Source: Pedobacter panaciterrae (GTDB taxonomy: Bacteria > Bacteroidota > Bacteroidia > Sphingobacteriales > Sphingobacteriaceae). Taken from it: a stretch of 64,000 nt of DNA. The notes beneath the pieces were generated by a model that was not told where the DNA came from, did not search any database, and saw nothing but the letters and a program-made list of their open reading frames with translations. The DNA is taken from assembly GCF_013204795.1 (NCBI RefSeq), contig NZ_JABMKW010000016.1:620001-684000 (forward strand). Reading direction: 5' to 3'. Positions within the stretch are counted from its first letter, which is position 1, and the number at the start of each line of letters is the position of its first letter. This document shows, in pieces, positions 52,624-62,596 of the stretch. Both the position numbers and the translations under genes were made by a program.

Positions 52624-55473
52624 TTAGAGCTTTATTGTAGTAGCCTTACCATTGTAAGTAATACTATGATTCGCCTTTTGGTTAAAGTCTAATGCCTTGG
52701 CTGATTTAGGGGTAATCACCACGATCTTAAATGTTCTATTTTCCAGCATTCCCTTAAAACTTCCTTTGCGATCACCTACTGTAAGCGTTTTGGTTTTTTC
52801 GTCGTAATTGAAATCTACCGTAGCAAAAGCACCTTTCTCATAGTTGTAATTGGTACCCTCATCCTCATAAAGAGAGAATGAAGCATTTTTTCCGGTATAC
52901 ACAAAGAGTGTTATCGGATCAGCAGGTTTCTCTGAGGTGTATTGTAATTCCGGGCCTGTAGGAACAATAGATCCTTCTTTTACATACACAGGCGTCTTTT
53001 CATATGGCGCATCAGCTTTAATGGTTTGTCCACCCTTAAAGTACTTGCCCGTATATAAATCATACCATCCTTGTCCTGAAGGCAGATACACATCTCTGTT
53101 CCTGTCTTTGTACTTATAAACAGGATTAATTAATAGCGAAGGGCCAAAAAGGAATGCATCCGACAAATTAGAAGCTTTAAGGTCCTGAGGAAAGTCCATC
53201 ATTAAACCGCGCATCATGGTATAATCGTGATGATAAGTGTTGCCGGCAATTGAATAGATATAAGGCATCAGTCTATATCGCAACTTATTGTAGTACAGCA
53301 TGCTTTTATAAGCAGGGTGACCCTCTGGCGCAATGTTATAGATCTCTCTGAAAGGAAACTGTCCGTGTACCCTAAACAAAGGAACAAAAGCGCCAAACTG
53401 ATACCATCTGGCATTTAGTTCTCTCCACTCTTCCAGGTCTTCTTTATTAGGTTTCTCATACCGTTTTTCAACAGAAAAACCACCAATATCCATGGTCCAG
53501 TAAGGCATACCCGAAAGCGAAAAGTTTACCCCTGCACCGATCTGGGTTTTCATGTCTTCCCATCTCGAAGCGATATCTCCGCTCCAGGCCGCAGCAGCAT
53601 ATCTTTGCAGGCCTGCATATGCCGACCGTGTTAAAATAAACACCCTGTTCTCGTTGTTTACTTTACGCTGTCCTTCGTAAACACCTTTGGCATTAACCAA
53701 TGGAAATGCATTGAAATAAGTTGTAGACGATCCTTCATAAGTTGGATTCATCAGGTCTTTTCTAATCTCCACCGGTAAATTCGAATGCATATCCGGTTCT
53801 GTAGCATCCATCCACCAGGCATCTATACCTTTGCTATACAACCTTTTGTTCATCAGCTCCCAAAATGCAATTCTCGCTTTAGGATTAAAAGCATCGTAAA
53901 ATGTATTCGAATATCCTTTGCCTATCCAGTCTACACGGCCATCCGCTATGTTTCTTTTATAAAGGAAATTTTCTTGGTTTAATTTATCATAGATATCGAA
54001 ACCCTTATTAAACTTAGGCCAAACAGAGATCATCAGGTTCACATTTTGTTTGTGAAGAGATTTGATCATCCCATCAGGGTCAGCAAAACGCTCAGGGTCA
54101 AACTGCTGACTACCCCATTCCGGCTGCTTCCAGTACGACCAGTCCAATACAATATTATCAAGTGGAATTTTTCTGTCGCGAAATTCTTTTACCGTTGATA
54201 AAATCTCATCCTGTGTTTTATAGCGTTCTCTGCTTTGCCAAAAGCCCATAGCCCATTTTGGCATTAATACCGCTTTTCCGGTTACTGTGCGGTACCCGCT
54301 AATTACCTGATCGGCATTTGCACCCCCAATAAAATAATAGTTAATTGAGGCACCAGATTCGGAACTAAGCGCAAAGGTATTTTTTAATGATTCTGGCAAA
54401 GGAGGCAAACAGGTTATACCCAGATATGACTCTCCTCCATCTGGTATCCATTCTATTTTGATTTTGGTTTTCTTATCTTTTTTTAATTCCAGATCTAGTA
54501 TTGCCGAGCCTGAATTCCAGGCCTGACGCCAAAAATCGGCAACAAGCTTATCATCAAACCAAACTTTAATATAACCTGCATATTTTAACTGAAGCTGATA
54601 CAGTCCTTCAAGTTCGCTTCCCACGGCTCCCTCATAATGCACCACGGCATCCTGCATTTTTATGCTTGAAGGAAATTTATGCTGATCTGTTAACCAGTTT
54701 ATAGATAATTCAGATATAGGTTGCTTAAGCAATACCTTGCCGGGTTCAGTTTTTGAAGTATAGGAAGCGGTAAGCCATCCTTCATCCCCTTCTTTAGAAA
54801 ATAATTTCAATGCAGTTAAAGGCTGGTAATCTCTTATGTCGCCAGCGCGTGTAATTGAATAATTATCCCAAAGCAGGCCATAACCTTTATTAGAAACAAA
54901 AAAGGGAACACCTATTTCTGTATTGTACTGCACAAGATCTACCCTGCGTCCGCTATAATTTACCAGCCCTTGCTGGTGCTGCCCCAAACCGTAATATGCT
55001 TCATTTTCCTGCGCATCGAATAGCTGAGAAACCTGATAGGATGGCTCTCCATTAAATACTTTAGGGATAAGCGAAAGCCCTTCGGTTTTTGTTTGGGCCA
55101 GTAACACCTTACCGTTGGCATCACGATAAGTGATTAAACCTGTTTTAGTAGATACTTCAACTTTTAACGATGAAGTACTTAAGGTTACCTGGTCGGCTGA
55201 GTTGGTTGTTGTAAATTTAACAGCAGCATCTGAAAGCTTAACAGCCATTAAACTTTTGTCGTCAGGAAACTTGTCTGTCGCAATTGCAGTTACATGAATG
55301 ATCTGATCGGATACTGGCTGAAGTTTTATTTTTTTAATTCCTGAGGCAGAATGTTGAATGGGAATTTCAATTCCTGAGGTTGTTTGCACATCATCTTTTA
55401 CTTGCCCGTTTACATTTATATATAGTAACATACTACCTATAAATATTACGGCGCTCACCCTAATTTTTCGCAT
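52624..55473 (-). CDS. GH31 glycoside hydrolase with PA14 insert, alpha-xylosidase-like
   Basis: A 949-residue exported enzyme (signal MRKIRVSAVIFIGSMLLYINVNG). The N-terminal domain is followed by a PA14-like insert (about 265-355, LKYAGYIKVWFDDKLVADFWRQ), then the catalytic barrel. The nucleophile Asp556 lies in WWMDATEPD and the acid/base Asp633 in WSGDIASRW. A PA14 insert is found in some alpha-xylosidases that act on xyloglucan oligosaccharides. I therefore favour alpha-xylosidase, but alpha-glucosidase remains possible. It opens the susC/susD transcript, and the two 16-bp repeats just upstream are likely operator sites. Confidence 0.85.
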   Translation of the reverse strand: MRKIRVSAVIFIGSMLLYINVNGQVKDDVQTTSGIEIPIQHSASGIKKIKLQPVSDQIIHVTAIATDKFPDDKSLMAVKLSDAAVKFTTTNSADQVTLSTSSLKVEVSTKTGLITYRDANGKVLLAQTKTEGLSLIPKVFNGEPSYQVSQLFDAQENEAYYGLGQHQQGLVNYSGRRVDLVQYNTEIGVPFFVSNKGYGLLWDNYSITRAGDIRDYQPLTALKLFSKEGDEGWLTASYTSKTEPGKVLLKQPISELSINWLTDQHKFPSSIKMQDAVVHYEGAVGSELEGLYQLQLKYAGYIKVWFDDKLVADFWRQAWNSGSAILDLELKKDKKTKIKIEWIPDGGESYLGITCLPPLPESLKNTFALSSESGASINYYFIGGANADQVISGYRTVTGKAVLMPKWAMGFWQSRERYKTQDEILSTVKEFRDRKIPLDNIVLDWSYWKQPEWGSQQFDPERFADPDGMIKSLHKQNVNLMISVWPKFNKGFDIYDKLNQENFLYKRNIADGRVDWIGKGYSNTFYDAFNPKARIAFWELMNKRLYSKGIDAWWMDATEPDMHSNLPVEIRKDLMNPTYEGSSTTYFNAFPLVNAKGVYEGQRKVNNENRVFILTRSAYAGLQRYAAAAWSGDIASRWEDMKTQIGAGVNFSLSGMPYWTMDIGGFSVEKRYEKPNKEDLEEWRELNARWYQFGAFVPLFRVHGQFPFREIYNIAPEGHPAYKSMLYYNKLRYRLMPYIYSIAGNTYHHDYTMMRGLMMDFPQDLKASNLSDAFLFGPSLLINPVYKYKDRNRDVYLPSGQGWYDLYTGKYFKGGQTIKADAPYEKTPVYVKEGSIVPTGPELQYTSEKPADPITLFVYTGKNASFSLYEDEGTNYNYEKGAFATVDFNYDEKTKTLTVGDRKGSFKGMLENRTFKIVVITPKSAKALDFNQKANHSITYNGKATTIKL

Positions 55474-55542
55474 AGAAATAAATACTGTTTATACTTGGTT
55501 TATTTATTTCTAAAGGTATATGCAAGCAAAAAAAGGCAGGGC

Positions 55543-55580
55543 ATTCAAATGATAACAATTAGGTATTCATATGTTAACAA
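55543..55580. promoter_or_regulatory. Tandem 16-bp direct repeats upstream of GH31
   Basis: ATTCAAATGATAACAA (55543-55558) and ATTCATATGTTAACAA (55565-55580) match at 14 of 16 positions and are spaced 22 bp start to start, about two helical turns. They lie 70-107 bases upstream of the GH31 start, in the 124-base gap after the hybrid regulator gene. Two phased direct repeats suit an AraC-type regulator; binding by the neighbouring hybrid protein is inferred. Confidence 0.55.
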
Positions 55581-55597
55581 ATCTGCTAAAATGAGCA

Positions 55598-58500
55598 TTA
55601 AACAGACTCTTGATCGGGTTTTGTTAAGGCATACGCTGATGGCAGCATATTGAATTCCTGCTTAAAATATTTACTGAAATGTTTAGGGTTACTGAAGCCA
55701 ACTTCATAGGCTACCTCGGCAATGGTCATTTGCGATTTCAGCAACAAGGGTTTAGATTTTAGCAACCTGTAAGAGCGTATGTATTCTACAGGTGATTTAC
55801 CTGTTAGCGGAAGTACTTTTTTATATAAACCTACCCTGCTCATATTCATGTCTGCACTTAACTGGTCGACAGTATAAGCGGAGTCTGACAAATGTTTTTC
55901 TATATGAATAGACAACTGTCTGATGAACTTATCGTCAACAGATTCAATTTCTGTTTCCAGTGGTTTAAACTCTACCTGCTTTTGGTAGGTCTTTTTTGAA
56001 AGCGCCTGCTGCTGCAGTAAGTTCCTTATTTTAGACAAAAGGATCTCAAAGTTAAAAGGCTTGGTCATATAATCACTTGCACCGGTTTCAAGGCCCATCA
56101 ATTGTTCGTCTTCGGTAGTTAGCGCAGTAAGTAATATCACAGGCAAATGGGCCGTACGCTTATCCGCTTTAATTTTCCGACAAAGATCAATACCGTTCAT
56201 TTCAGGCATACTCACATCACTAACAATCAAATCAGGATGTATCGAAAGTATTTTTTGCCAACCTTCTTTACCATTGGCTGCCTCGGCTATCTGGTAGTAT
56301 TCTTTTAAATTATCCTTTAAATAAAACCTAAAATCCTCATTATCTTCTACCAGCATGAGCACCGGCTTTTTACTTTTCCATACAAACTTGGGATCGCTTA
56401 CCGAATTTTCATCTACCCCAGCGGTAATGAGCAGGTCGAGCTTAGGTTCCGGATCGGAAGTTTCCATATCCGTTTTAGGAAAAACAAGGTAAACTGTAAA
56501 TTCAGTGCCTTCATTCACAATACTGTCAACCGTAATATGCCCACCATGCAACCTTACAAATTCCCGGGTAATCGACAAGCCTATACCACTACCCTGGTTA
56601 ACAATCGAATCGGGAACGTCATTTTGAAAAAACCTTTCGAATATCCTTGCCTTGTTATCTTCTGGAATACCAATACCCGTATCAGAAACTTTAAGAATTA
56701 ACTGGGTTTGTTTTTGTTCATTAATGGTAGTGAGCAAACTTACTTTCACTTTACCACCCTGTGGTGTAAATTTAAATGCATTCGAAAGCAGATTAAACAG
56801 TATCCTTTCAATTTTATCATGATCAAAAAAGGTAATCAGGCTCTTTCTATCGGTTTGAAAACTAAAACTGATGTTCTTTCTGTCGGCTATATCACTAAAG
56901 GAAAACGACAGCTCCTGAATAAAAGAAATGATATCTCCTGTTTTAGGATGCAGTTTTAATTCGTGCACTTCCATTCTTCTAAAATCCAGCAATTGATTTA
57001 CCAGATTCAGCAAGCGGCGCCCGTTCCGCTGAATCATCTGAAGTTGCGGTCTCTCTGAATCCTGAGCTTGTTTAATCAGTTTCTCAAGTGGCGTAATGAT
57101 CAGCGACAAGGGCGTTCTGAATTCGTGACTTACATTGGTAAGAAATTTTATCTTAAGCAGATCCAGTTCATGCATCCGTTTCGCTTGTTGTCGTTCCTGT
57201 TCTATTAAAAACTCCTTCTTTATCCGTTGAATGCCACGATGCCGGATAAAAAACAGCGTACCGCCAATTAGCAATACGTAAATAATATAGGCTAGCGTTG
57301 TTCTCCAAAATGGAGGCATAATGGTAATATTAAGGCTGGTCTCATTGTTCACCCAATTTCCCGAAGCATCAGTAGAAACCACTTTAAAAGTATATTCACC
57401 CGGATCAATATTGGTATAGGTTGCCAATCGGTTATCCCCCTGAAGTTCCTGCCAGTGCTGATCAAATCCTTCCAGCCTATACCGGTATTTTATTTTTTGA
57501 GGATTAAAAAAGTTCAGTGCTGCAAACTCAAGTGCAAATCCATTCTGGCTATGGTTCAGCTTTAAATCTTTTGTAAAAATGATAGACTTCTTTAATAAAA
57601 CCCTTCCATTTACCTGGTCATCAATGCCAATACTCCTGTTAGAAATCTGCAGATCGGTAAAAACGATAACAGGCCTGGTATTGTCATTTCTGATATCGCC
57701 CGGTTTAAAAAGATTAAAGCCATTTGCCCCTCCAAATAAAAGTTCTCCCGATTTGGTTTTATAGCCTGCATTGGCATTAAACGCATTGCCCTGCAAACCA
57801 TCATGTTCATCATACTTACGAAAGGTATAAGAGAATTTGTCTGTGCTTATCTTCTTAACAATGATCTCAAACAAACCATTCGCCGTGCTTATCCAAAGAT
57901 TTTTGTCATTATCTTCAACCACTTTTAATGTAGTCATTTCAGTGAGGCCATCTTTACTGTCGAAATTCTGGAACTGCCCTGATTCAGGATTTAGCCTACT
58001 TAAACCATCACGTGTAGATATCCATATAAAACCATAGCTATCCTCCATCATGCCATAAACAACATTATTAGTCAACGATTTTTTATTGCCTGGTTTATTC
58101 TTGTAATGAACAAATCTGCCATCCGGTTTCATTTCATCAACGCCTTCAGAGGTACCTATCCATATATTGCCTTTTCTATCCTCTATTAAACAGGATAGCG
58201 AATTTGAAATTATACCATTCTTTTCTCCTACCTTTTTGTGAAGAAAAATGCGTTTGTTTCTATCGAATTTATCCAGCCCACCACCTAAGGTAGCAATCCA
58301 TAAATTTCCTCTCCGGTCTTCAAGAATGTCCCACACCCGGTCATCAGTCAAGCTATTTGTATCTTGGCTATTGTGTTTATAATTGACGAACTTTGTACCA
58401 TCAAAGCAGCTTAACCCGCCAAAATAAGTACCTACCCATAGCTTTTTATCGCGATCTATAAACAGGCTTACAATGATGTCGTTACTTAAACTGTTTGGGT

Positions 58501-59731
58501 TGCCGGGCTCATGCACATACCTTTTAAACTGACCTGTTTTTCTATTAAAATAAAATAGTCCGCCTCCATTCGTACCAATCCAGATGTTGCCCAGTCCGTC
58601 TTCTGCAAAACGGTTTACATCATCATAGGTCAGCCCTCGGGGATTTGCATTCTGGTGTTTATAGAGCGGGAATTTGAGGATCTTTTCATGATAAAAGCTA
58701 ACGCCCCTTTTAAATGTTCCTACCCATATTATGCCCGAATGGTCTTTATACAAGGTTAAAATGGCATTTTGACCAATACTTTTAACGTCGTCCTCTTTAT
58801 TAACAAGATACCTGACACTAAAATTTCTTTTATCCAGCAGGTTCACACCGCCATGATCGGTTCCTATCCAAATCAATCCTTTATCGTCCTGAATGATACT
58901 GCTAATCAAGTTGTTATTCAAACCATTTGGTGCCTTGTCTATGAATCTGGTTTTCCCGGTTTTGGTTTCATAAAAATCTACTCCTCTCTGGCTATTCAGG
59001 GTATATATCCATAGATCGGACGCATTATCAACAAACAATTTAAAGTTTTGAAAAGCCAAAGAGTCATCATGCTTAAACACAGAGATACGCTTTTGCACTT
59101 TACCGGTAGAGCTATTGAGCAGTTCTACGGTCTTATCCGTATGAATAATCCAAATGTCTCCATTAGGCCCTTTCTGTAATGCAGAAATTGGAGAACCAGC
59201 CAGTGATGCAGCATTCCCGGTATTCAGTTTTAGATGAATACTTTTTTTGCTCAGTGTATCATATTTAAAGACGCCTTCGTCACCCGCGTTGAACCAAAAA
59301 CCGCCTTTACTATCTTTTACTATATCTATGATCTTTTTAGCAATAATGTTTAACTCCTTCAGGTAAGGTTTCACATCCCTTATAAAACTTTGGGTTTCCG
59401 CATCATAGATATTTGCGCCATTCTTGGTTTCCAGATAGAGCTTGTTATCTGGCAGTTCAAAAATATTGACGATAAAATCGTCACTTATTGATTTAGTATC
59501 TCGTGGATCGTGCTTAAAAATTTTTATCTGCTGACCATCAAAACGGTTTAATCCGGAAAGGGTACCAATCCATATAAAGCCCTTGCTGTCTTTAAAAATT
59601 GTATTTACCTGGTTATGAGAAAGCCCATCGGAGAGATTTATACTCGAAAACTGAATCTGGTCTTGCTGCGCTAGCCCAACAAATGAAATCAGGAAGAAGA
59701 TTAATGTAATTATGGTTTTCCTTGCAAACAT
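55598..59731 (-). CDS. Hybrid two-component system regulator (propeller sensor, AraC output)
   Basis: This 1377-residue protein has a signal peptide, two beta-propellers of Reg_prop repeats (about 25-690, units like GFIWIGTLSGLNRFDG), a Y_Y_Y domain (about 710-785), one membrane segment (about 795-815) and a histidine kinase (FLTNVSHEFRTPLSLIITP; NLLSNAFKFTPQGG; GIGLSITREFVRLHGG). A receiver (MLVEDNEDFRF...LIVSDVSMPEMNG) and an AraC-type domain (ending HFSKYFKQEFNMLPSAY) complete it. Such regulators sense a breakdown oligosaccharide in the periplasm and switch on the adjacent SusC/D locus. Its ATG shares one base with the FGGY gene stop. Control of 46.9-55.5 kb is very likely. Confidence 0.95.
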   Translation of the reverse strand: MFARKTIITLIFFLISFVGLAQQDQIQFSSINLSDGLSHNQVNTIFKDSKGFIWIGTLSGLNRFDGQQIKIFKHDPRDTKSISDDFIVNIFELPDNKLYLETKNGANIYDAETQSFIRDVKPYLKELNIIAKKIIDIVKDSKGGFWFNAGDEGVFKYDTLSKKSIHLKLNTGNAASLAGSPISALQKGPNGDIWIIHTDKTVELLNSSTGKVQKRISVFKHDDSLAFQNFKLFVDNASDLWIYTLNSQRGVDFYETKTGKTRFIDKAPNGLNNNLISSIIQDDKGLIWIGTDHGGVNLLDKRNFSVRYLVNKEDDVKSIGQNAILTLYKDHSGIIWVGTFKRGVSFYHEKILKFPLYKHQNANPRGLTYDDVNRFAEDGLGNIWIGTNGGGLFYFNRKTGQFKRYVHEPGNPNSLSNDIIVSLFIDRDKKLWVGTYFGGLSCFDGTKFVNYKHNSQDTNSLTDDRVWDILEDRRGNLWIATLGGGLDKFDRNKRIFLHKKVGEKNGIISNSLSCLIEDRKGNIWIGTSEGVDEMKPDGRFVHYKNKPGNKKSLTNNVVYGMMEDSYGFIWISTRDGLSRLNPESGQFQNFDSKDGLTEMTTLKVVEDNDKNLWISTANGLFEIIVKKISTDKFSYTFRKYDEHDGLQGNAFNANAGYKTKSGELLFGGANGFNLFKPGDIRNDNTRPVIVFTDLQISNRSIGIDDQVNGRVLLKKSIIFTKDLKLNHSQNGFALEFAALNFFNPQKIKYRYRLEGFDQHWQELQGDNRLATYTNIDPGEYTFKVVSTDASGNWVNNETSLNITIMPPFWRTTLAYIIYVLLIGGTLFFIRHRGIQRIKKEFLIEQERQQAKRMHELDLLKIKFLTNVSHEFRTPLSLIITPLEKLIKQAQDSERPQLQMIQRNGRRLLNLVNQLLDFRRMEVHELKLHPKTGDIISFIQELSFSFSDIADRKNISFSFQTDRKSLITFFDHDKIERILFNLLSNAFKFTPQGGKVKVSLLTTINEQKQTQLILKVSDTGIGIPEDNKARIFERFFQNDVPDSIVNQGSGIGLSITREFVRLHGGHITVDSIVNEGTEFTVYLVFPKTDMETSDPEPKLDLLITAGVDENSVSDPKFVWKSKKPVLMLVEDNEDFRFYLKDNLKEYYQIAEAANGKEGWQKILSIHPDLIVSDVSMPEMNGIDLCRKIKADKRTAHLPVILLTALTTEDEQLMGLETGASDYMTKPFNFEILLSKIRNLLQQQALSKKTYQKQVEFKPLETEIESVDDKFIRQLSIHIEKHLSDSAYTVDQLSADMNMSRVGLYKKVLPLTGKSPVEYIRSYRLLKSKPLLLKSQMTIAEVAYEVGFSNPKHFSKYFKQEFNMLPSAYALTKPDQESV

Positions 59732-61188
59732 TAAAGATTCATTTTATAAAATTCATGCATGGTATTCTTTAAATCAGAATAAAGCGTTTTAAAGATCCTA
59801 AAATTCCTCAAATAAACCTCACCATTATTAGTGTTTGGCTTAACCATTTTTGGCATTTTATTTACCAAATCGGAATAATCATGAATCAAACCAAGGGCTT
59901 TCATTGCCAACAGTGCAGCACCAACTGCCGAAGCATCTTCTGCTTGTGTAATCACCAGGTCTTTTCCGGTAATATCAGCCATTATCTGCATCCAGATATC
60001 CGATTTTACAATGCCTCCGCTAATATTGATCTGTTTAATGGGCTCAGCATTTTCCTGCAAGGCATCAAGCACATCGTACATCGCATAGCATATACCTTCC
60101 AATACAGCTCTCGAAAAATGGGCTTTTCCATGTTCCAGCTTTACACCAAAGAATACGCCACAGCTTTCGCTATCCCATATCGGTGCCCGATCTCCGGTTA
60201 GATAAGGTAAAAACAGCAACCCATTACTTCCAGCCCTTATGCCCGCAATTTCTTCAAAAAGCTGTTCATAATCGGTTTCTCCCAATTCATGTTTAATGTT
60301 ATTTTTTATCCACCATTGTAAGGCAATGCCGCCATTATTTATCGGGCCGCCGCAAATAAAAGTATCCTTATCAAGGATATAACTAAATGTCATCGCCTTT
60401 TCATTCGGCAAAGGCTTATCGCTGGCTATTCTTACCGCACCACTTGTACCTATGGTCATCACAGCAATACCGGGTTTAATCCCTCCACTCCCCAGATTGG
60501 CCATACAGCCATCACTTGCACCAATTACAACAGCAATACCAGACTCAAGAAACTTAGTATAATTAGTTTGTACAGGTTCAGAAAGCATTTTACTGTCTAT
60601 CCCTGTGATATTAAGGGAATCTGTATGCCAGTCTAGCAGATCTATGTTAAACAAACCAGTACAAGAAGCGATTGAGTAATCTATCTTAAACTCTTTGAAA
60701 AGCTTGTACCAGATGTATTCTTTTATGGAAATGAATTTATGTGTTTGGCTAAACAAATCCGGATCATTCTCCTTTAACCAAATGATTTTGCATAAAGGCG
60801 ACATGGCATGCAGCGGTGTGCCTGTTGCTTTATAAATGGACAAGCCAGTTTCAGAGCTTCTTAATCCTTTAGCAATTTCAGAACTTCTGTTATCGGCCCA
60901 GGTTATCATTGGTGCCAGCGCCTTACCATTTTCGTCAACCGGTATCAGGCTGTGCATGGCACTGCTTAGGGATATTGCTTTTGGCACATTGCCAATTTCA
61001 GCAATCAATCCATCCATGCTTTTCTTAAAAGCATTCCAGATTTCTTCCGGATTCTGTTCATGATAACCGGGCTGTGGCGAGGTAAAAGAGTAATGCTGCT
61101 GAAAAGCACCAAATGATTTGCATTTGGCATCTACAGCAACCGCTTTTACACTCCCCGTACCGATATCTATTCCTAAAACATAATCCAT
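59731..61188 (-). CDS. FGGY-family carbohydrate kinase, gluconokinase-like
   Basis: The 485-residue kinase has the ATP-phosphate loop DIGTGSVKAVAVD at the N-terminus, the substrate region MHSLIPVDENGKALAPMITWADNRS near 80-105, the catalytic aspartate in GASDGCMANLGSG near 220, and GTSGAVR. The MHSL and ITWADNRS segments resemble gluconokinases; xylulokinases more often have MHGLVLLD and LWNDGR. The substrate is probably gluconate or a related sugar acid, but a pentulose is not excluded. It is 40 bases after the Gfo/Idh lipoprotein gene, and its stop codon overlaps the hybrid regulator's start. Confidence 0.8.
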   Translation of the reverse strand: MDYVLGIDIGTGSVKAVAVDAKCKSFGAFQQHYSFTSPQPGYHEQNPEEIWNAFKKSMDGLIAEIGNVPKAISLSSAMHSLIPVDENGKALAPMITWADNRSSEIAKGLRSSETGLSIYKATGTPLHAMSPLCKIIWLKENDPDLFSQTHKFISIKEYIWYKLFKEFKIDYSIASCTGLFNIDLLDWHTDSLNITGIDSKMLSEPVQTNYTKFLESGIAVVIGASDGCMANLGSGGIKPGIAVMTIGTSGAVRIASDKPLPNEKAMTFSYILDKDTFICGGPINNGGIALQWWIKNNIKHELGETDYEQLFEEIAGIRAGSNGLLFLPYLTGDRAPIWDSESCGVFFGVKLEHGKAHFSRAVLEGICYAMYDVLDALQENAEPIKQINISGGIVKSDIWMQIMADITGKDLVITQAEDASAVGAALLAMKALGLIHDYSDLVNKMPKMVKPNTNNGEVYLRNFRIFKTLYSDLKNTMHEFYKMNL

Positions 61189-61228
61189 AATTGCAATTTA
61201 ACGTTGCAAGATAGAAAATGAATTATAA

Positions 61229-62593
61229 CTATTTCTTTCTGGCAAGATCCAATGCTGCAGTAATTGTGTAATATTTTGCAATCATATTGGGTACTTCCCA
61301 TGCAGGCAGATCCTTATTTTTAAGGTAACTCAAAAACTTTTCAGTTACCCTGGCAAAATGTGCCTCGTGCCCTTCTTTGTATTTATCGGGAATATTAACC
61401 CACCATCCGGTTTTGGTTTTTGTAAGCGAAATACCTGGAAACTTGCCCTGTAAATTTTTAAGCTGCTCATTTAAAGTTGCTTCAAAAGCGGCATCTTTTG
61501 GATTCACAGGATCAATATATAGTTCAGGTTTAAATTTCTGCTCTGCTCCCTGTTTTATAATCAGGTTGGCCTTTGTGCCACGCATAATGGAATAATGTGT
61601 ATCGCCAGTACCTTCGGGTGCTTTATAATTCCATTTTACAGAAACTTTAGCATGCACACCACGGAGTTTATAATTGATCTCTCCGTTTGAAAACACCTTT
61701 AGCACACTATCGTTAACCACATCTTTTTTAAGATAATCTGGAAACGCAGTCGACTTGGTGATGGTATTAAACTGGCTTAAAGTTAAATCTGTACTTGATC
61801 TTTTAGCCGACACCAATTGAACATCGGTTTTATAATCGAGCGTCTGATCAGGAAAACATTCCCATTGCACCAGGTCAACCAAATGCGTAGTTACATCAAC
61901 AATCCCCTCTCCTTCCTGGGCTACATCCATAAACCATGCAGGTCTTACCAAAACACTTCCTGAAACATACTTATAAAAATAATGAACACTTTCTTTGGTA
62001 ACAGCAGGGTTATCAGGCGTGCCTTTTTCAAGCATACCGAAAACTTCGGGTATCATTGAGAACTCTCTTTGCAGCATGGTAGTGATCTCATAACGCTCCG
62101 TCATGATATCATACAACAACAGCTGCTTTTCTGCTGCCGTTTTAAATGCACCTTTCAAAACCTCAAAACTAGCTCCATCAATGGCCATTGGCTTATCAGC
62201 CAGCACATTCAATCCGGCTTCAACCGATCTTTTTATGTAGTTTGTTTTCTTCTGGTTATTTCCCGCCAATACCACTACATTCCCTTTCTTTTCGGCAATC
62301 ATTTTATCCAGGTAATCATCGCCCAGATAAACTTTTTCATCCCATGTGGTTGGATTGTCCGGACGCTTATTGTAGGCTTCAATTTTTGATAAATGCAACT
62401 CCACATCGGTTCCCTTAGGCGCATACACATGCACGGTAGAATCTACCCCGCGATACATTGATTTTTGCACTAGCGCAGCATGAAAATGTCCGGGATCAAG
62501 GGTGATCAGCTTTACAGCATTATCTTCCTGTTTCTTAGGCTGACTGCATCCTGCCAGCACAATTAATGGGATCATTATTAGTTTGCTTTTCAT
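61229..62593 (-). CDS. Gfo/Idh/MocA-family oxidoreductase, lipoprotein form
   Basis: MKSKLIMIPLIVLAGC carries a lipobox at Cys16, so this nucleotide-binding oxidoreductase appears to be exported and lipid-anchored, which is unusual for an NAD(P)-binding fold. The family segments are VLAGNNQKKTNYIKRSVEAGLNVLADKPMAI (about 110-140), which holds the conserved lysine in DKP, and a putative oxidoreductase C-terminal domain. It follows the other Gfo/Idh gene by 3 bases. Substrate unknown; a tightly bound cofactor or self-regenerating reaction would be needed outside the cytoplasm. Confidence 0.8.
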   Translation of the reverse strand: MKSKLIMIPLIVLAGCSQPKKQEDNAVKLITLDPGHFHAALVQKSMYRGVDSTVHVYAPKGTDVELHLSKIEAYNKRPDNPTTWDEKVYLGDDYLDKMIAEKKGNVVVLAGNNQKKTNYIKRSVEAGLNVLADKPMAIDGASFEVLKGAFKTAAEKQLLLYDIMTERYEITTMLQREFSMIPEVFGMLEKGTPDNPAVTKESVHYFYKYVSGSVLVRPAWFMDVAQEGEGIVDVTTHLVDLVQWECFPDQTLDYKTDVQLVSAKRSSTDLTLSQFNTITKSTAFPDYLKKDVVNDSVLKVFSNGEINYKLRGVHAKVSVKWNYKAPEGTGDTHYSIMRGTKANLIIKQGAEQKFKPELYIDPVNPKDAAFEATLNEQLKNLQGKFPGISLTKTKTGWWVNIPDKYKEGHEAHFARVTEKFLSYLKNKDLPAWEVPNMIAKYYTITAALDLARKK

Positions 62594-62596
62594 AGT

